Positions 15,332-15,427 of a stretch of 15,427 nt of DNA are shown here, piece by piece. Position 1 is the stretch's first letter. Every line of letters starts with the position of its first letter. The notes below the pieces were generated by a model, which did no database searches, was not told where the DNA came from, and saw only the letters and a program-made list of their open reading frames with translations. The position numbers were made by a program, and so were the translations under genes. This DNA comes from CAZKMM01 sp964553915 (GTDB taxonomy: Bacteria; RBG-13-61-14; DRUE01). The stretch covers positions 1 through 15,427 of the forward strand of contig CAZKMM010000058.1 in the NCBI GenBank assembly GCA_964553915.1, in the 5' to 3' direction.

Positions 15332-15427
15332 ATGAAAAGTAAGATTCAAGAGCATCTTATTGCCTTTTTGATTATTCTAGGAGTGAGCCTGGGTTTTTTT
15401 CTCACCCTTCGTTTTCGGCTTGGTCCT
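15332..15427 (+). CDS. Start of a membrane protein, cut by window end
   Basis: An ATG at 15332, 12 nt after the DUF2304 stop, opens 32 codons to the window edge. The peptide begins with a short polar segment and then one hydrophobic helix (about residues 9-25, AFLIILGVSLGFFLTLR). An in-frame TTG at 15326 is an alternative start; neither has a good Shine-Dalgarno. The same strand and tight spacing place it in the operon. In such clusters a polytopic lipid-linked-sugar glycosyltransferase, flippase or polymerase would fit, but the visible part is too short to say. Confidence 0.6.
   Translation, partial: MKSKIQEHLIAFLIILGVSLGFFLTLRFRLGP

Overview
The window looks like bacterial DNA of moderate to low GC. 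It uses the standard genetic code: TAA, TAG and TGA all end genes. It has a textbook intrinsic terminator and several Shine-Dalgarno sites. Nothing here fixes the phylum. A giant cysteine-rich secreted protein beside a dense glycosyltransferase operon with a radical SAM gene is compatible with an uncultured candidate lineage (Patescibacteria/CPR, Omnitrophica or similar), but that is a guess.

Region 1 (1-3997) is the 3' part of one very large gene, open from the first base of the window. Its visible N-terminal third (about 411 residues) is rich in Cys, Asp, Ser and Thr and almost free of Lys and Arg. It contains two tandem 89-residue Ig/beta-sandwich-like repeats plus a diverged third copy. 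A glycine-rich hinge then leads into about 920 residues rich in aromatics and beta-like sequence that match no family I recognise. It is most likely an extracellular or cell-surface protein. Region 2 (3998-4120) holds a strong terminator, a probable sigma-70-type promoter and a possible seven-codon leader ORF.

Region 3 (4121 to the window end) is one co-directional run of eleven genes, the last cut by the edge. Most junctions overlap or abut; the largest gap is 45 nt. In order: a membrane-anchored DPM1/GtrB-like GT2; a GT4; a WbbL-like GT2; a B12-binding-type radical SAM enzyme; a GT4; an SDR epimerase with a Cys4 insert; a second membrane-anchored GT2; two GT4s; a soluble GT2 paired with a DUF2304 membrane protein; and the start of a membrane protein. 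Together they look like a cell-surface glycan or glycolipid assembly operon. The DPM1-like enzymes probably charge polyprenyl phosphate with sugars, the GT4 and WbbL-like enzymes build a chain, and the epimerase supplies a nucleotide sugar. The radical SAM enzyme would modify a sugar or lipid. No priming transferase, flippase, polymerase or ligase is complete in the window.

The points most worth a second look are the repeat protein and its orphan C-terminal half, the GT2/DUF2304 pair that mirrors the fused two-helix GT2s in the same operon, the radical SAM enzyme, a GT4 with Asn at the second catalytic Glu position, and a G8 tract inside another GT4.
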